From positions 186,001 through 250,000 of the forward strand of contig NZ_CAOJCN010000004.1 of NCBI RefSeq assembly GCF_948329515.1: a stretch of 64,000 bases of DNA, written 5' to 3'. The notes under the pieces were generated by a model, which was given only the letters and a program-made list of their open reading frames with translations, was not told the origin of the DNA and searched no databases. This document shows positions 15,348 to 25,648 of the stretch, in pieces (positions within the stretch are counted from its first letter, which is position 1; every line of letters starts with the position of its first letter). The position numbers and the translations under genes are program-made. Origin of the DNA: Cohnella rhizoplanae. GTDB lineage: Bacteria > Bacillota > Bacilli > Paenibacillales > Paenibacillaceae.

Positions 15348-17900
15348 TCATTCATCTGCCGTAATCGCAAAACCGTATAAATGAGCTGCCCGCCCTTGAT
15401 CATTGTATAGACGCACCGTATTCTTGCCCGCTTGCATCCAGATCCGGATCTCACGCTGATCCCTAATATCCCAAGTCGGGAAACCCCAGCCTGCCGTGTT
15501 GTGCAAATTGGTTCTGTACGTGTGCGCTCCTCCGTTAAGCTCTACGCTCAGGTCTCTGCTTTCCCCTGCACAGTAGTCAAAGCGCATGAGATAGTAACCA
15601 TCCTTAGGCAGCATAATAGAGTCGAACTTAAGCTCGCCTCCATGACCAAGACCCGTAACCTTTTCCACGCCCGATGCGTCCAATACAAATTCTGCGCCGC
15701 CGCTCAGGCTGCCTTTTCCAACCGGAATATACAATTCCTTCGGCGGATTGTTATCAATAATATGGATTCGCTCCAACGCGGGCACAGCTCCAGCGATACG
15801 TTCGATGAACAAAGCGCTCTCGCCGCCAGCGAAGGGAAATACCACATCTTTGGTCAGGAATATTTTATTAGAGCCGCTCTGCGGCATCTCTATGACCACT
15901 TTGTTGATTCCGTCACTTACGCGCAGCGTCCAAGGCTCTTTCACTGCATAGAACAGCCTTATCGTCTGAGGCGCGTCCGTTGTTTTCACTGAAAATACAA
16001 TGCCGCCATTCAGCAGTACGGCTTCCTGTTCATTTTCATAAACGACAGGCTCGCTGCCTTGCAGCGTTCGTGCCGCTTGCGCCAAGTACGCTGTTCTTGC
16101 TTCGCTCATGTAACCGGAACAAATCCCTTTGGGCAGCTCCGAGATTTCTTTTGCGATATAAATGCCGGCACCGCCGCTTTTCAGAAGCGGAAGTTCTATG
16201 ACATCAGCGGAAGTCACTTTGCGGCGCTTCACTTTCATCATTTCGCCGCTGGAGTCATCCTCATAAATTTCGGCCTCAAACTCACCTTCGGGCAGGAAGT
16301 CCATTTTCAGACGCAAAATCATCGCTTCATTCGTGATGCAGCCAATCAGCCAGTCTTCTTTCGAGCGGCGTAAAATGGCTGCATGATGGCCTGGAAATCC
16401 GGACAGCACCTTTACCTCATCGTAAACGGGCCTCATGCGGCGTAAAAAGTCAGTCCCTCTCCACGCTTCCAAATAATAAATGGAGGCTGCAATGTGCGAA
16501 GCGCCGGATTCAAAAACAACTGAAAGCGCCATTTGGTGCCCTAACGTTGTATTACGGTTTTGGTTCGAAAATCCAGTCGGCGTATAATCCATCGGACCGA
16601 TTACATTGCGCGTAAACGGAACCGTACAATTGTGCTTCGCGTCCGGCAGGCCGCTCCACATATAATGTTCAAGTCCCAATATCCCTTCCGCAGTCAGAAA
16701 GTTCGGCCATGTACGTCCTTCGCCCATGCATTTGGTTGCCCCATGGAAATTGATCATCAACCGATGCTCGGTCATCACATCGGCGATCATCTCATATTGA
16801 CCCATCGTGTGCTGGGAATCGTTCTGGAAAAAATCAACCTTGAGTCCGTCTACCCCGCAGCTTGCCCACAACGCAATTTTTTTCCGTGCCGTTTCAGGCG
16901 TATCGATATACTGCATGGCGCTCCACAGCCATACGACAATGCCTTTCGAATGGGCATAATCGCACAACTCCTTCAGCCACGTAATATCCCAGTCCGCATC
17001 CACGGTGAGTCCTTCGAATCCGATCCCCGCCGCAAAGTCCACATAACGTTTTTGCTCCGTGTATAGCTGCGCGCTGTTCATATATTCCCACCAACCCCAT
17101 AAGCAACGCCCAGGCTTGATCCAACTTATATCCTCCATCGCGGAAGGCGGATTCAAGTTGTAATTGATCGTCGTATTCACCATTTCGTTCAAATCGTCCG
17201 TCGCCACGATGACGCGCCAAGGAGAGGAGAACGGCAGCTTACAGGAGAGCGGCCTTCCCATTTCTTCCGGGGCGAACTCCAAGGACATGCTGCGGCCTCC
17301 GGCTCCGCGCAAGTGACATGAGCAATAGCTGCCGTCCGTGTTATATACCTCTGCTTCCGTAATCATGACCCAACCGCCATTGTCGGCGTGGAACAAGCTT
17401 GGCATTCCGTAATCTCTGCCTGCTTTGTCTTCCCATCCGGTGTGGTCATAGGTGGCTTCGTAGCTGTGTGTCCAATGCTGCAGCCACAGATCGTCGTAGG
17501 CCTCCGCCAAATTGAAATTCGTTGCTTCGCGCTTGACCTTCATAGGTTTTTCTACGTCGGACAGCACTTGATAGCGAAAAGCGGCACCATCCTCATAAGC
17601 GCGCGCGCACAGTACGAACGTATACGCGCCGCACGCAAACGCTAACGTCATCTCGTTCGCATGATTCCCATAAACGGCCTTTTTACCGGCCGGCAACGAA
17701 TAGGTCTCGTCAATAACAGCACGCGCTTCCTTTATAAAACGAAAGCCTTTCGTGAAGTCTTCCAAATCGCTTTCAAATCCAAGCTTGCTTTGCTCGATTA
17801 CCGCTTTTCCGTTGCGCTCAACGGCGTATTCTAACTCTTTATCGGCATTTTCATGAACCGTAATGCAAACGGCATGATTAGGCGAATACAGTTTCCACAT
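15348..17900 (-). CDS. glycoside hydrolase family 97, cytoplasmic, with CBM
   Basis: An 850-residue GH97 enzyme without a signal peptide. The N-terminal beta-sandwich domain (about 1-255) leads into a TIM barrel starting at SWIKPGRCLWGWW. KVDF places a likely nucleophile at D356, and E411 in GLEHYMW lies 55 residues later; the same 55-residue spacing holds between nucleophile and acid/base in the characterised retaining alpha-galactosidase of GH97 as I recall it. About 230 further residues at the C-terminus, ending with a CBM35-like module (YYLMRFDYCAG, HTYRTNLHN), are unusual for a cytoplasmic enzyme. Last gene of the sugar operon, 27 bases after GH36. Probable alpha-galactosidase, possibly alpha-glucosidase. 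Confidence 0.85.
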   Translation of the reverse strand: MWKLYSPNHAVCITVHENADKELEYAVERNGKAVIEQSKLGFESDLEDFTKGFRFIKEARAVIDETYSLPAGKKAVYGNHANEMTLAFACGAYTFVLCARAYEDGAAFRYQVLSDVEKPMKVKREATNFNLAEAYDDLWLQHWTHSYEATYDHTGWEDKAGRDYGMPSLFHADNGGWVMITEAEVYNTDGSYCSCHLRGAGGRSMSLEFAPEEMGRPLSCKLPFSSPWRVIVATDDLNEMVNTTINYNLNPPSAMEDISWIKPGRCLWGWWEYMNSAQLYTEQKRYVDFAAGIGFEGLTVDADWDITWLKELCDYAHSKGIVVWLWSAMQYIDTPETARKKIALWASCGVDGLKVDFFQNDSQHTMGQYEMIADVMTEHRLMINFHGATKCMGEGRTWPNFLTAEGILGLEHYMWSGLPDAKHNCTVPFTRNVIGPMDYTPTGFSNQNRNTTLGHQMALSVVFESGASHIAASIYYLEAWRGTDFLRRMRPVYDEVKVLSGFPGHHAAILRRSKEDWLIGCITNEAMILRLKMDFLPEGEFEAEIYEDDSSGEMMKVKRRKVTSADVIELPLLKSGGAGIYIAKEISELPKGICSGYMSEARTAYLAQAARTLQGSEPVVYENEQEAVLLNGGIVFSVKTTDAPQTIRLFYAVKEPWTLRVSDGINKVVIEMPQSGSNKIFLTKDVVFPFAGGESALFIERIAGAVPALERIHIIDNNPPKELYIPVGKGSLSGGAEFVLDASGVEKVTGLGHGGELKFDSIMLPKDGYYLMRFDYCAGESRDLSVELNGGAHTYRTNLHNTAGWGFPTWDIRDQREIRIWMQAGKNTVRLYNDQGRAAHLYGFAITADE

Positions 17901-17927
17901 CGTACAATCCCCTATACACTCGTATTT

Positions 17928-20027
17928 TTAACTTTCCGGCAGCAAGCGCACCATGCAGCTTGCGTAATCATGATTTAACGAAATAGGGAGACCGCTGTTC
18001 ATCAAAAACGCACCGGAATATTTTTGCTGCAGCTGCCCTTCGATCTCTACCCGATAGCAGGTTTTCGCATCCAATCCTCTTGGACGAACAGAGAATACCG
18101 TACGCCAGCGAGAGGGGTGATCTAAGAATGCAAACAATACGCTTTCTTTCCCATTTTCATACTGCACGGCCTGCACACCGTCCACCGGCAACGAAGCCAA
18201 GCGGTGCAATTGCCCAAACTGAATCATCGGACGAATTTCTTTATAGAGCGACACGTACTTTTTCAGAAGCTCCATTTCCTCTTCCGTACGCTCATTTAAG
18301 TTGAGACCGATCCCGAGCGCGCCGCACATGGAGCCATGCAAACGGAATAACAGCGGCATAGCGCGTTTTCCGTTACTTCCCGAGTCGGTAACCCAGGCGC
18401 GCATATACTTGATGGGGTATAGATAGCTGTAGCCTTCTTGAATAGACAAACGATCCAAAGGATCCGTGTTATCGCTTGGCCAGAATTCGTCGAAATAATG
18501 CATCGCGCCATAATCCACGCGGCCGCCACCGCTTGCGCAAGCTTCCCATTCTACCTTTGGATGCAACGCCTTCAAGGATTGGATAATATGATAGAACGCT
18601 TTCGTATGCCTGTACCATATACTTTTGGATTCGCTGCGATCCAGCAAAGCCGAAGCAACCTCGCTCATTCCCCGGTTCATGTCCCATTTGATATAGGAGA
18701 TATCGTTCTCCGTAAGTAACCGATCGATTTCACCAATGAGGTATTGTTGTACATCGCGCCTTGTAAGGTCCAGCATATACTGGTAGCGCCCTTCCATCAC
18801 CGGACGACTGGCGTAATGGTAAATCCAGTCAGGATGGGCGCGATATAAGTCGCTGTCGCGGTTTACCATTTCCGGTTCAATCCACAGACCGAATTGCATG
18901 CCGTAGCTCTGCAGCTTTTGGGTCAGCGGCGCCAGTCCGTTTGGAAACTTTGCTGCGTTTACATGCCAATCTCCCAAGCCGGCATGATCGTTATGGCGCT
19001 GACCAAACCATCCATCATCCATGACAAACAGCTCCACGCCAATTTGTGCAGCCTTTTCAATCAGCTGAAGCTGCGCTTGTTCATTCACATCAAAATAAGT
19101 TGCCTCCCAGGAGTTATATAAGACGGAAAGAGGCTGATCTGCCATAGGCTGCGGCATCACATATCGTCTTGAAAATTCAGCCATCGCATTCGACATTCTG
19201 TCGAATCCATCCGGAGAATACCCTAGATAAAGCGCCGGCGTTTCCAGCGTCGCCCCGGCCGTCAACCGCCATTCAAAGTCCGTATCATTGATGCCGGCCA
19301 AAATATTTAAATACGCGTACGGCGTTTGCTCCAATACGATTTTGAAGTTCCCCGACCATGCCAGCGCGCCATAATATACTTCTCCGTATGTTTCTCCCGC
19401 GTTTTGATACAGGATAAAGCTCGGATTGGCCACATGACCGGTTGCGCCGCGCAGACTTTCCAGCACCGTTTTTCCGCCCATGATCTTTTGCTCGTAAGCA
19501 TCGAAGTCGGAATTCCACATGCCGTTAAAATTTTTCAGATTCCAACCCGCTCCGGGCAACGAACACTCGCCCGAATGCAGACGCTCCACTGAAACGACTT
19601 CGTTGCCGCAGTTTTTTACCGTGCGGCGTTTCTCAATGATATCCACATCTTCATGCACCTTATAATGCAAGTACATCTGGAGCGGAAACGCCGTATCTTC
19701 CAAGAGCACGGTGAGCTCGTCGTTTTCGATGGTGTGCTTCACATAACGATAACGAAAATCTCTCGTACCATCTGCATAAGCGACTTTAAAAGAAGTTTCT
19801 TTGAAACGCATGGTTCCAAAAGAGGAGCATTCCTCTCTCTTCACGTCATAGATGGAGTGAAAGCCCTGCTCCCATACAAAGGGCTCATTTTTGAAATCTT
19901 CAATCGCATCTATGCGCGAGCCCCAATACAGATGCCGCAGCAGCCCTTCCTGATCTACACAAAAGCTATACGAACCATTTTTTGTATTTAACAAAAAGAC
20001 ATTGTTTTCTCCAATGAGAATAGCCAT
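17928..20027 (-). CDS. alpha-galactosidase, GH36
   Basis: A 699-residue cytoplasmic alpha-galactosidase of GH36, removing terminal alpha-1,6-galactose from melibiose or raffinose-type sugars. N-terminal beta-supersandwich (about 1-300), then a TIM barrel with FVMDDGWFGQRHND, nucleophile D449 in YIKWDMNRGMSE, the WEACASGGGRVDYGAM loop and acid/base D519 in WPSDNTDPLDR. These motifs are fully conserved. AAGGAG precedes the ATG at 20027; the longer frame lacks a ribosome site. It lies between the transporter genes and the GH97 gene in one operon. Confidence 0.95.
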   Translation of the reverse strand: MAILIGENNVFLLNTKNGSYSFCVDQEGLLRHLYWGSRIDAIEDFKNEPFVWEQGFHSIYDVKREECSSFGTMRFKETSFKVAYADGTRDFRYRYVKHTIENDELTVLLEDTAFPLQMYLHYKVHEDVDIIEKRRTVKNCGNEVVSVERLHSGECSLPGAGWNLKNFNGMWNSDFDAYEQKIMGGKTVLESLRGATGHVANPSFILYQNAGETYGEVYYGALAWSGNFKIVLEQTPYAYLNILAGINDTDFEWRLTAGATLETPALYLGYSPDGFDRMSNAMAEFSRRYVMPQPMADQPLSVLYNSWEATYFDVNEQAQLQLIEKAAQIGVELFVMDDGWFGQRHNDHAGLGDWHVNAAKFPNGLAPLTQKLQSYGMQFGLWIEPEMVNRDSDLYRAHPDWIYHYASRPVMEGRYQYMLDLTRRDVQQYLIGEIDRLLTENDISYIKWDMNRGMSEVASALLDRSESKSIWYRHTKAFYHIIQSLKALHPKVEWEACASGGGRVDYGAMHYFDEFWPSDNTDPLDRLSIQEGYSYLYPIKYMRAWVTDSGSNGKRAMPLLFRLHGSMCGALGIGLNLNERTEEEMELLKKYVSLYKEIRPMIQFGQLHRLASLPVDGVQAVQYENGKESVLFAFLDHPSRWRTVFSVRPRGLDAKTCYRVEIEGQLQQKYSGAFLMNSGLPISLNHDYASCMVRLLPES

Positions 20028-20137
20028 TTCCCGTCTCCTTGAAAATTGATCTCGTGCTCTCGCCATACACGGGGCAGGTACGCCTTGTCGCATGCTGCCC
20101 CGTTATGATAGCGATGACCTGTAGGATTGCTAGATGC

Positions 20138-21793
20138 TTATTTGTTTTCCGCCGCGTTGTACAATTCCATACGAACCTTATAATTATTCGAGTAAATATC
20201 CTCAATTTTCGCTGCGCTGTTTGCATCGATTTCGGCAATCATGTTTTTGTACATCCCATCGATTTCATCGTTTGATTTTGCATACACCATAGCGGAAAAG
20301 CTCGTGTCCATAATATCTTTGATTTTTTGCTCGCTCAGTGCGTCAGGCGTGCCTCCCTTTGGACCGAGATCATCGTACAGCGCGGTATCCCAAGTGGAGC
20401 CTGCCATGGATTTCAATGCATGCTGATTCACGTTATCTCTGTTGTAACGGAAGGTTAAGTCATAAGGCGTACCGTCTTCGCCCAATCCATTACGAATCAT
20501 CCACGTCCATTTGCGCGCGCCCGTTGTTTTCGAGAAATTCGCCCAATCTTTACTGATGGCGTCCAGCGCTTCCTGCGTCGGCACATGAACGCCATTTTCC
20601 ATGTTCCAGTTCATTCCTTCTTTGCCCCACATCAGTAGATATTGGCCTTCTTCGCTCGCCAGGAAGTCCAAAAATTTGATCGTTTCTACCGGATGCTTAT
20701 TCGCTACCGTAATGCCGACTCCGTCCCAACCCAAAGAACTACGAGGCCCGTAGGTTGTTTTTGCCGGATCGACGCCCGGGGCCGTTACTTTAAACGCGTA
20801 GAACAGATGATTGGTATCCGTACCGTATTGAGCGCGAAATGCACTGTTGGCTTCGTTTACGATCCCGCCACCCGTCGCAAAAACACGTCCGCTGGCCGTC
20901 TTCTGTTCAAAATTTTGGGCTTTATTGATTCCCCACTCACGGTCGAGCAAGCCTTCTGTATAAAGCGTGTTGATGAATTTGATCATTTCCACGTAACGGG
21001 GATCTCTTACTATAAATTCAAGACGGCCATCATGCTCATAGTACGTTTTCATCCCATACATCGCCTTGAATGAACCAATGATGGCAGGCATTTGATCGGC
21101 GTTCACTGTCATCGGTATGGAAGGTTTCCCATCCACTTCGGGGTATTTCTCCTTAAATTTTCTCAGGAGATCCAAAAACTCATCCTGCGTAAAGGAATCC
21201 CCGGCCTTAGCGCGCTCGCCGTATCCGAACTCCTCCAGGACATCCATGCGCATACTGATGGCCCAGTTTGGATCCGGGTCCAATCCGTACCAGTTGTTCA
21301 AATAATAATTTTTGCCATCCTCGTACACGCTTTTGGATAGCACGTCGCCATAGCGCTTTTTAATATTCGGAGCATACTTGTCGATTAGATCGTTCAGCGG
21401 AATCAAGGCCCCGCCGGCAATGTATTTGTTCAAGGTAGCCACGCGTCTGTCAATCAGGGCAATATCGGGCAAGTCCCCGCTTACTAGCATCAGATTCAGT
21501 TTCTCGTCCGGATTACCGGTCGGTTGCTGAATCTCGATAAAGACACCCGTACGTTCCGTGATTTCCTTTGCTACAGGGTTAGTAAACGGATCGCCCACAT
21601 TTTTGTCGAACAAAGTTAAGGTGATGGGTTTCTTCGGCGTTTCGTTTGATGCCTCGTTCGATGCTTCGTTGGATGCTTTGTTCGATGCTTCGGCTCCGGA
21701 TAATTTATTGCTCGAATTGTTGTTTCCTGTATTGCACGCGCTCATAAGCATCATGCTTGCAAGTACCCCTGCCACGATGAGCCTTTTTTTCAT
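20138..21793 (-). CDS. sugar ABC transporter substrate-binding lipoprotein
   Basis: A 551-residue extracellular solute-binding protein of the large LipO/YtcQ type. The signal peptide MKKRLIVAGVLASMMLMSAC ends in a lipobox with the lipidated Cys at position 20. A short linker repeats ASNE or ASNK units (about residues 36-51, from 12-bp DNA repeats), then PITLTLFDKNVGDPFTNPV begins the binding domain with ERTGVFIEIQQPTGNPDEKLNLMLVSGDLPDI. It ends in a helical tail. AAGGAGG precedes the ATG. With the two permeases it forms a CUT1-type importer; the ATPase is not encoded here and is probably a shared one. Confidence 0.92.
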   Translation of the reverse strand: MKKRLIVAGVLASMMLMSACNTGNNNSSNKLSGAEASNKASNEASNEASNETPKKPITLTLFDKNVGDPFTNPVAKEITERTGVFIEIQQPTGNPDEKLNLMLVSGDLPDIALIDRRVATLNKYIAGGALIPLNDLIDKYAPNIKKRYGDVLSKSVYEDGKNYYLNNWYGLDPDPNWAISMRMDVLEEFGYGERAKAGDSFTQDEFLDLLRKFKEKYPEVDGKPSIPMTVNADQMPAIIGSFKAMYGMKTYYEHDGRLEFIVRDPRYVEMIKFINTLYTEGLLDREWGINKAQNFEQKTASGRVFATGGGIVNEANSAFRAQYGTDTNHLFYAFKVTAPGVDPAKTTYGPRSSLGWDGVGITVANKHPVETIKFLDFLASEEGQYLLMWGKEGMNWNMENGVHVPTQEALDAISKDWANFSKTTGARKWTWMIRNGLGEDGTPYDLTFRYNRDNVNQHALKSMAGSTWDTALYDDLGPKGGTPDALSEQKIKDIMDTSFSAMVYAKSNDEIDGMYKNMIAEIDANSAAKIEDIYSNNYKVRMELYNAAENK

Positions 21794-21893
21794 AGCGATC
21801 CCCTCCTTGAATTAAAAGCCATTATTTAAACCACGTTCCGAGCTGACAAAGCTTCGGAAAGATGGAGAAAATACGTTCTATGGTTCGTATCCC

Positions 21894-22835
21894 TTAGCCT
21901 TTTACCGACCCGATAAGCATTCCTTTGAGGAGGTATTTTTGCAGCAATGGATATAAAAGAATGATCGGCAGCGTTGCTACCATGGTCACAGTCATACGGA
22001 TCGTCTCGCTGGATACCGGCATTTTGCGCTGTTCATTGGCCAGCTGCTGTGCCTCGTTTAACATATCGTTCGTCTGGTACTGATTCAGAATTTTTACCAA
22101 GACGGCTGACAATGTTTTCAAGGATGCATCATAGGTGTAAATGTAGGAGTCGTACCATGCGTTCCAATGGCTAATGGCCGAAAACAAAGCGATGGTAGCA
22201 ATAACCGGCGTACACACGGGCATAATGACTTTCAGAAAAATCTGAATGTCGTTTGCGCCTTCCATTTGCGCCGCCTCTTCCATTTCTTTGGGCAGACCCT
22301 CCATGTAGGTGCGAACTAATATCATCCAAAAAACGCTGATCACCCCGGGGAAAATGAACACCCAAAAGCTGTCGATAAGATTTAAGCCTCGCACTACCAT
22401 ATAGGTGGGAATCAATCCGCCGCCGAAATACATCGTAAATATAAAAAACAAGTTGATGCCGCGCCAACCCAAAAGTTCTCTTTTGCTAAGCGCATAGGCC
22501 AGCATCGAAATACAAGCCAGCGTAAGAGGTACGCCAATGACCGTTCGACCGACCGTCACGATGATGGAATTCAGAATTTCCGCATCCTTCAGTACGGTTT
22601 TGTAACTGTCCAGGCTGAAATCATTCGGCCACAGCATAAATTGTCCATAAGTAGGGTCGGACGCATCGTTCAGGGATAAGACGAAAATATGCCAGAACGG
22701 AAAAAACGTAATGATAAACAAGAGCGTTAAAGATCCATAAATGATCGTATTCCCCGTAATGGTGGCTAGCGTGTAACGCTGTAACCGCTTGCCTATAGCG
22801 CTTGACTTGTTAAACCGCGCAACCTGGTTTTCCAT
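21894..22835 (-). CDS. carbohydrate ABC transporter permease (LplC/YtcP-like)
   Basis: A 313-residue inner-membrane permease with about six transmembrane segments. The N-terminus carries TITGNTIIYGSLTLLFIITFFPFWHIFVLSLND, and the cytoplasmic EAA loop reads GLPKEMEEAAQMEGANDIQIFLKVIMPVCTPVIATI. The C-terminus ends LKGMLIGSVKG, the signature of this subfamily. It is paired with the permease just upstream (30-base gap) and the lipoprotein downstream. GAGGAG precedes the ATG. Confidence 0.94.
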   Translation of the reverse strand: MENQVARFNKSSAIGKRLQRYTLATITGNTIIYGSLTLLFIITFFPFWHIFVLSLNDASDPTYGQFMLWPNDFSLDSYKTVLKDAEILNSIIVTVGRTVIGVPLTLACISMLAYALSKRELLGWRGINLFFIFTMYFGGGLIPTYMVVRGLNLIDSFWVFIFPGVISVFWMILVRTYMEGLPKEMEEAAQMEGANDIQIFLKVIMPVCTPVIATIALFSAISHWNAWYDSYIYTYDASLKTLSAVLVKILNQYQTNDMLNEAQQLANEQRKMPVSSETIRMTVTMVATLPIILLYPLLQKYLLKGMLIGSVKG

Positions 22836-22865
22836 TCCCGTACTCCTCTCAGCTGCATATAGAGC

Positions 22866-23825
22866 TTAGAACAGGCGCGTATCGCTCATTTTCTTAGATA
22901 ATTGATTAACCGTTACCACCAAAACGAACGCGACGACCGATTTGAACATACTTACGGCAGTTGCATACGAGAACATGCCATTCTGAATGCCATAACGGAA
23001 CGCATAGGTATCCACCACATCGGAATACGACCTGTTCAGAGAATTACCAAGCAAAAAGTATTGATCAAAGCCGGTATTCAGCAAGTTACCAATGTTTAAA
23101 ATCAGAAGAATAATAATCGTAGGCCGCAGCATCGGCAGCAAAACGTGATAGATTTGCTTCATACGACCGGCACCGTCCACTTTTGCCGCTTCAAACAGTT
23201 CCGTCGGAATGGCCGCGATGGCAGCCAAATACATGATGGAGTTATATCCCATTTCCTTCCACGCATTCGACAAGGCCACGATGATCCAGAACAGCTTTCC
23301 TTCCTGCATAAACAATACACCTTGTTCTACAACGCCGAATTTAATCAACAATTGATTGACAGGTCCATCAGCCGACAAAAATGTAATGACAATACTTGCA
23401 GCGACCACCCATGAAATAAAAAACGGTAAATAGGATGCGGTTTGTACCGTCCGTTTAAACCAAGTGATTCTGGCTTCGTTTAACGCTATGGCAATTAAAA
23501 TGGGAACAATAAACCCTATGGACAGCGTTAACACGCTCGACACCAACGTATTGCGCATCACTTGCAAAAAATCTTGACCCGAAAAAAAGTATTCGAACCA
23601 CTGAAATCCCACAAAATCCGCTTTAAAAAGAGATCCCCAGAAATCCCCTAAGGTCGGTTTGTAATCGATAAATGCCATGTACAAACCAGCCATAGGCGCA
23701 TAAGCAAACAACACGGCCCAAACGACGCCCGGAACCAAAAGCAAAAATAAATATCGCTGCCGCAGCAGTCTTTTTATTGTGGGATATTTCAGCAACGGTA
23801 CTTTTTCGTTGCTTCCGAGTTCCAT
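22866..23825 (-). CDS. sugar ABC transporter permease (LplB-like)
   Basis: A 319-residue membrane permease, first gene of the sugar operon. RYLFLLLVPGVVWAVLFAYAPMAGLYMAFIDYKPTLG is the first membrane segment and periplasmic-type loop of the LplB/YteP group, and the EAA loop reads IPTELFEAAKVDGAGRMKQIYHVLLPMLRPTIIILLIL. GAGGAG is 8 bases before the ATG. It diverges from the YesN-type regulator gene, consistent with induction of this operon by that regulator. Confidence 0.94.
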   Translation of the reverse strand: MELGSNEKVPLLKYPTIKRLLRQRYLFLLLVPGVVWAVLFAYAPMAGLYMAFIDYKPTLGDFWGSLFKADFVGFQWFEYFFSGQDFLQVMRNTLVSSVLTLSIGFIVPILIAIALNEARITWFKRTVQTASYLPFFISWVVAASIVITFLSADGPVNQLLIKFGVVEQGVLFMQEGKLFWIIVALSNAWKEMGYNSIMYLAAIAAIPTELFEAAKVDGAGRMKQIYHVLLPMLRPTIIILLILNIGNLLNTGFDQYFLLGNSLNRSYSDVVDTYAFRYGIQNGMFSYATAVSMFKSVVAFVLVVTVNQLSKKMSDTRLF

Positions 23826-23899
23826 TTTCCCGACTCCTCATACTCGAATTTTGATTATGAGTTCATCTTAGGGGATCCCGTTTTCTTTCGCTATCTCTC

Positions 23900-23913
23900 G
23901 ATATTCCGATATC
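23900..23913. promoter_or_regulatory. palindrome upstream of sugar operon
   Basis: GATAT/ATATC arms with 4 bases between, within a run of CGATAT/ATCTATCCG half-sites, about 75 bases before the permease ATG. This is a plausible site for the divergent AraC-type regulator. Confidence 0.4.
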
Positions 23914-23988
23914 TATCCGAAAAACACGAACTTTTGCCATATGCAACGGTTCACGTGCGGCGAGCCTAATCCTTTGTTGCTGAGCTCA

Positions 23989-24017
23989 TTGACAGTACCT
24001 ACATACAAACTTATACT
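23989..24017 (+). promoter_or_regulatory. promoter of the YesN/YesM genes
   Basis: TTGACA (23989-23994) and TATACT (24012-24017) with exactly 17 bp between, 48 bases upstream of the response-regulator ATG. Near-consensus vegetative promoter. Confidence 0.75.
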
Positions 24018-24064
24018 CTGTGCTATATATGGGAGCCATCAAAAAGGATATTCGCGGAGGGTCT

Positions 24065-25648
24065 ATGTACACGATTATTTTAGTAGATGACGAACGGCTT
24101 ACCTTAGACACCCTTGCCAATTATACCGATTGGGAACGAATGTCCTGCCGCGTCATCGCCACTGCGAACAACGGACGAGATGCATTAAAAAAGATCGAGG
24201 CCATGCAGCCGGATATCCTCATTACCGACGTCAAAATGCCTGTCATGGACGGCATTGAGCTCTGCAAACAAGTACATGCTCGCTTCCCCCATATTCAAAT
24301 CGTTTTTTTAAGCGGATACAATGAGTTTGAATATGCTTGCGCAGCACTGCAGCATGGCGCCTGCGGCTATTTGCTGAAGCCGATCGACAACGAAGAACTG
24401 GCTGCCACCATGAAGATGGTCCGTCAACGTTGCGAAGAGCAGAAAAACCGTCTCCATTCCACCGTGTTAACGGCTGGAGAATATCTGCGCGAACTACTCC
24501 AGATCGGCGGCAATCTGCTCTCCGGCTTAGCGGATGAAGTCACCTCGATATACAACCGCTATTTGCATCTTCCTGCCGAGAACAAAACGTTTTATTTTGT
24601 ATTTATCAGCATGGACGAATATATGCTGTTGGCAGATAAACCGCTTGCGATCGACGCGCCTCCCGGCGACTTTTCCACCGCGGAGAGATTGGAATTTTTC
24701 ATCGCCGGATTGCCCAGTTTCTTCCCGGGCGTGCTGACCAAGCTGCGCGATGGCCAATGGATCTTCGTCACGCAGCAATCGGACAGTAACGCGTTTACGG
24801 AATGGCGGAATCAATCTGCGCATGCTCAACGTTGGATATCCCTATTCCTGACGAACGACCCGCAAACCCTGCTTTCCTTTACAAAAAATTGGCCGCAGAT
24901 GCTGAAGGTACGCAATCATCTGGTTGCAACTCACGGCACAGGGCTTATTAGCGACAGCTGGGAAAACATGAACTCCACATGGCGCAAGGAACCCTTTCCC
25001 CCAACCAAGCGCTTGATTGCCGCCGTACAACAAAACCGCAGAGACCAAGTTGAAGAATGGCTCAATGACTTTTACGACGGCGGCCTGCCCCCCGGGAATA
25101 TCAGCCAAGTTTTCGTAGATACCATTTCAGCGTTCGATTCTGTGTTGTCCGCCATCGGGGCTAACAACCGCCATTTGCAAGAAATAATCGAAAAGGATTC
25201 CAAGTTTTTCGGACGCCTTTCCCTTATGGAAAGCATGCCGTCTATGAAAACGCATATGCGGCAAATCCTGAGCATTATGATGGACGAGCTGGAAGCATCT
25301 CCCGCCGACCGGCATATCGAGATCGTCCAGGAATTATGCAGTATCATACAAAAAAATTATGGACAGGTGATTTCGATCGATGCGCTGGCGGAACTTGTCT
25401 TTCTTTCACCCAACTATCTCCGCACTATTTTTAAGGATATTACCGGGAAAACATTGCTGGAATATGTAACTCAGGTCCGTATGGATCACGCTTGCATCAT
25501 GCTTCAGGAAACGAATATTAGGATTCATGAGATTGCAAAACGAGTCGGCTTTGAAAGCCCCTCCTATTTTGGCTCGATCTTTTTCAAACGCACGGGTCTC
25601 ACGCCTAACCAATACCGTACGCACGCGAAAAAAAGACAACCCACATGA
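24065..25648 (+). CDS. response regulator with AraC-type DNA-binding domain (YesN-like)
   Basis: A 527-residue transcription activator. The receiver domain (1-120) has IILVDDERL, phospho-acceptor D in PDILITDVKMPVMDG, SGYNEFEYA and the K in LLKPI. A variable middle domain follows, then two AraC helix-turn-helix motifs at the C-terminus (ISIDALAELVFLSPNYLRTIFKDITGKTLLEYVTQVRMDHACIMLQETNIRIHEIAKRVGFESPSYFGSIFFKRTGLTPNQYR). GGAGGG fits the ATG at 24065. Its stop overlaps the kinase start (ATGA). It probably activates the divergent sugar operon and the secreted GH97 gene. Confidence 0.94.
   Translation: MYTIILVDDERLTLDTLANYTDWERMSCRVIATANNGRDALKKIEAMQPDILITDVKMPVMDGIELCKQVHARFPHIQIVFLSGYNEFEYACAALQHGACGYLLKPIDNEELAATMKMVRQRCEEQKNRLHSTVLTAGEYLRELLQIGGNLLSGLADEVTSIYNRYLHLPAENKTFYFVFISMDEYMLLADKPLAIDAPPGDFSTAERLEFFIAGLPSFFPGVLTKLRDGQWIFVTQQSDSNAFTEWRNQSAHAQRWISLFLTNDPQTLLSFTKNWPQMLKVRNHLVATHGTGLISDSWENMNSTWRKEPFPPTKRLIAAVQQNRRDQVEEWLNDFYDGGLPPGNISQVFVDTISAFDSVLSAIGANNRHLQEIIEKDSKFFGRLSLMESMPSMKTHMRQILSIMMDELEASPADRHIEIVQELCSIIQKNYGQVISIDALAELVFLSPNYLRTIFKDITGKTLLEYVTQVRMDHACIMLQETNIRIHEIAKRVGFESPSYFGSIFFKRTGLTPNQYRTHAKKRQPT

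Noticed and set aside
15348..17900. Assigning this GH97 as an inverting SusB-type alpha-glucosidase
   Set aside because: The Asp at the nucleophile position (KVDF) and the Glu 55 residues later fit the retaining subgroup better, though only assay can decide.
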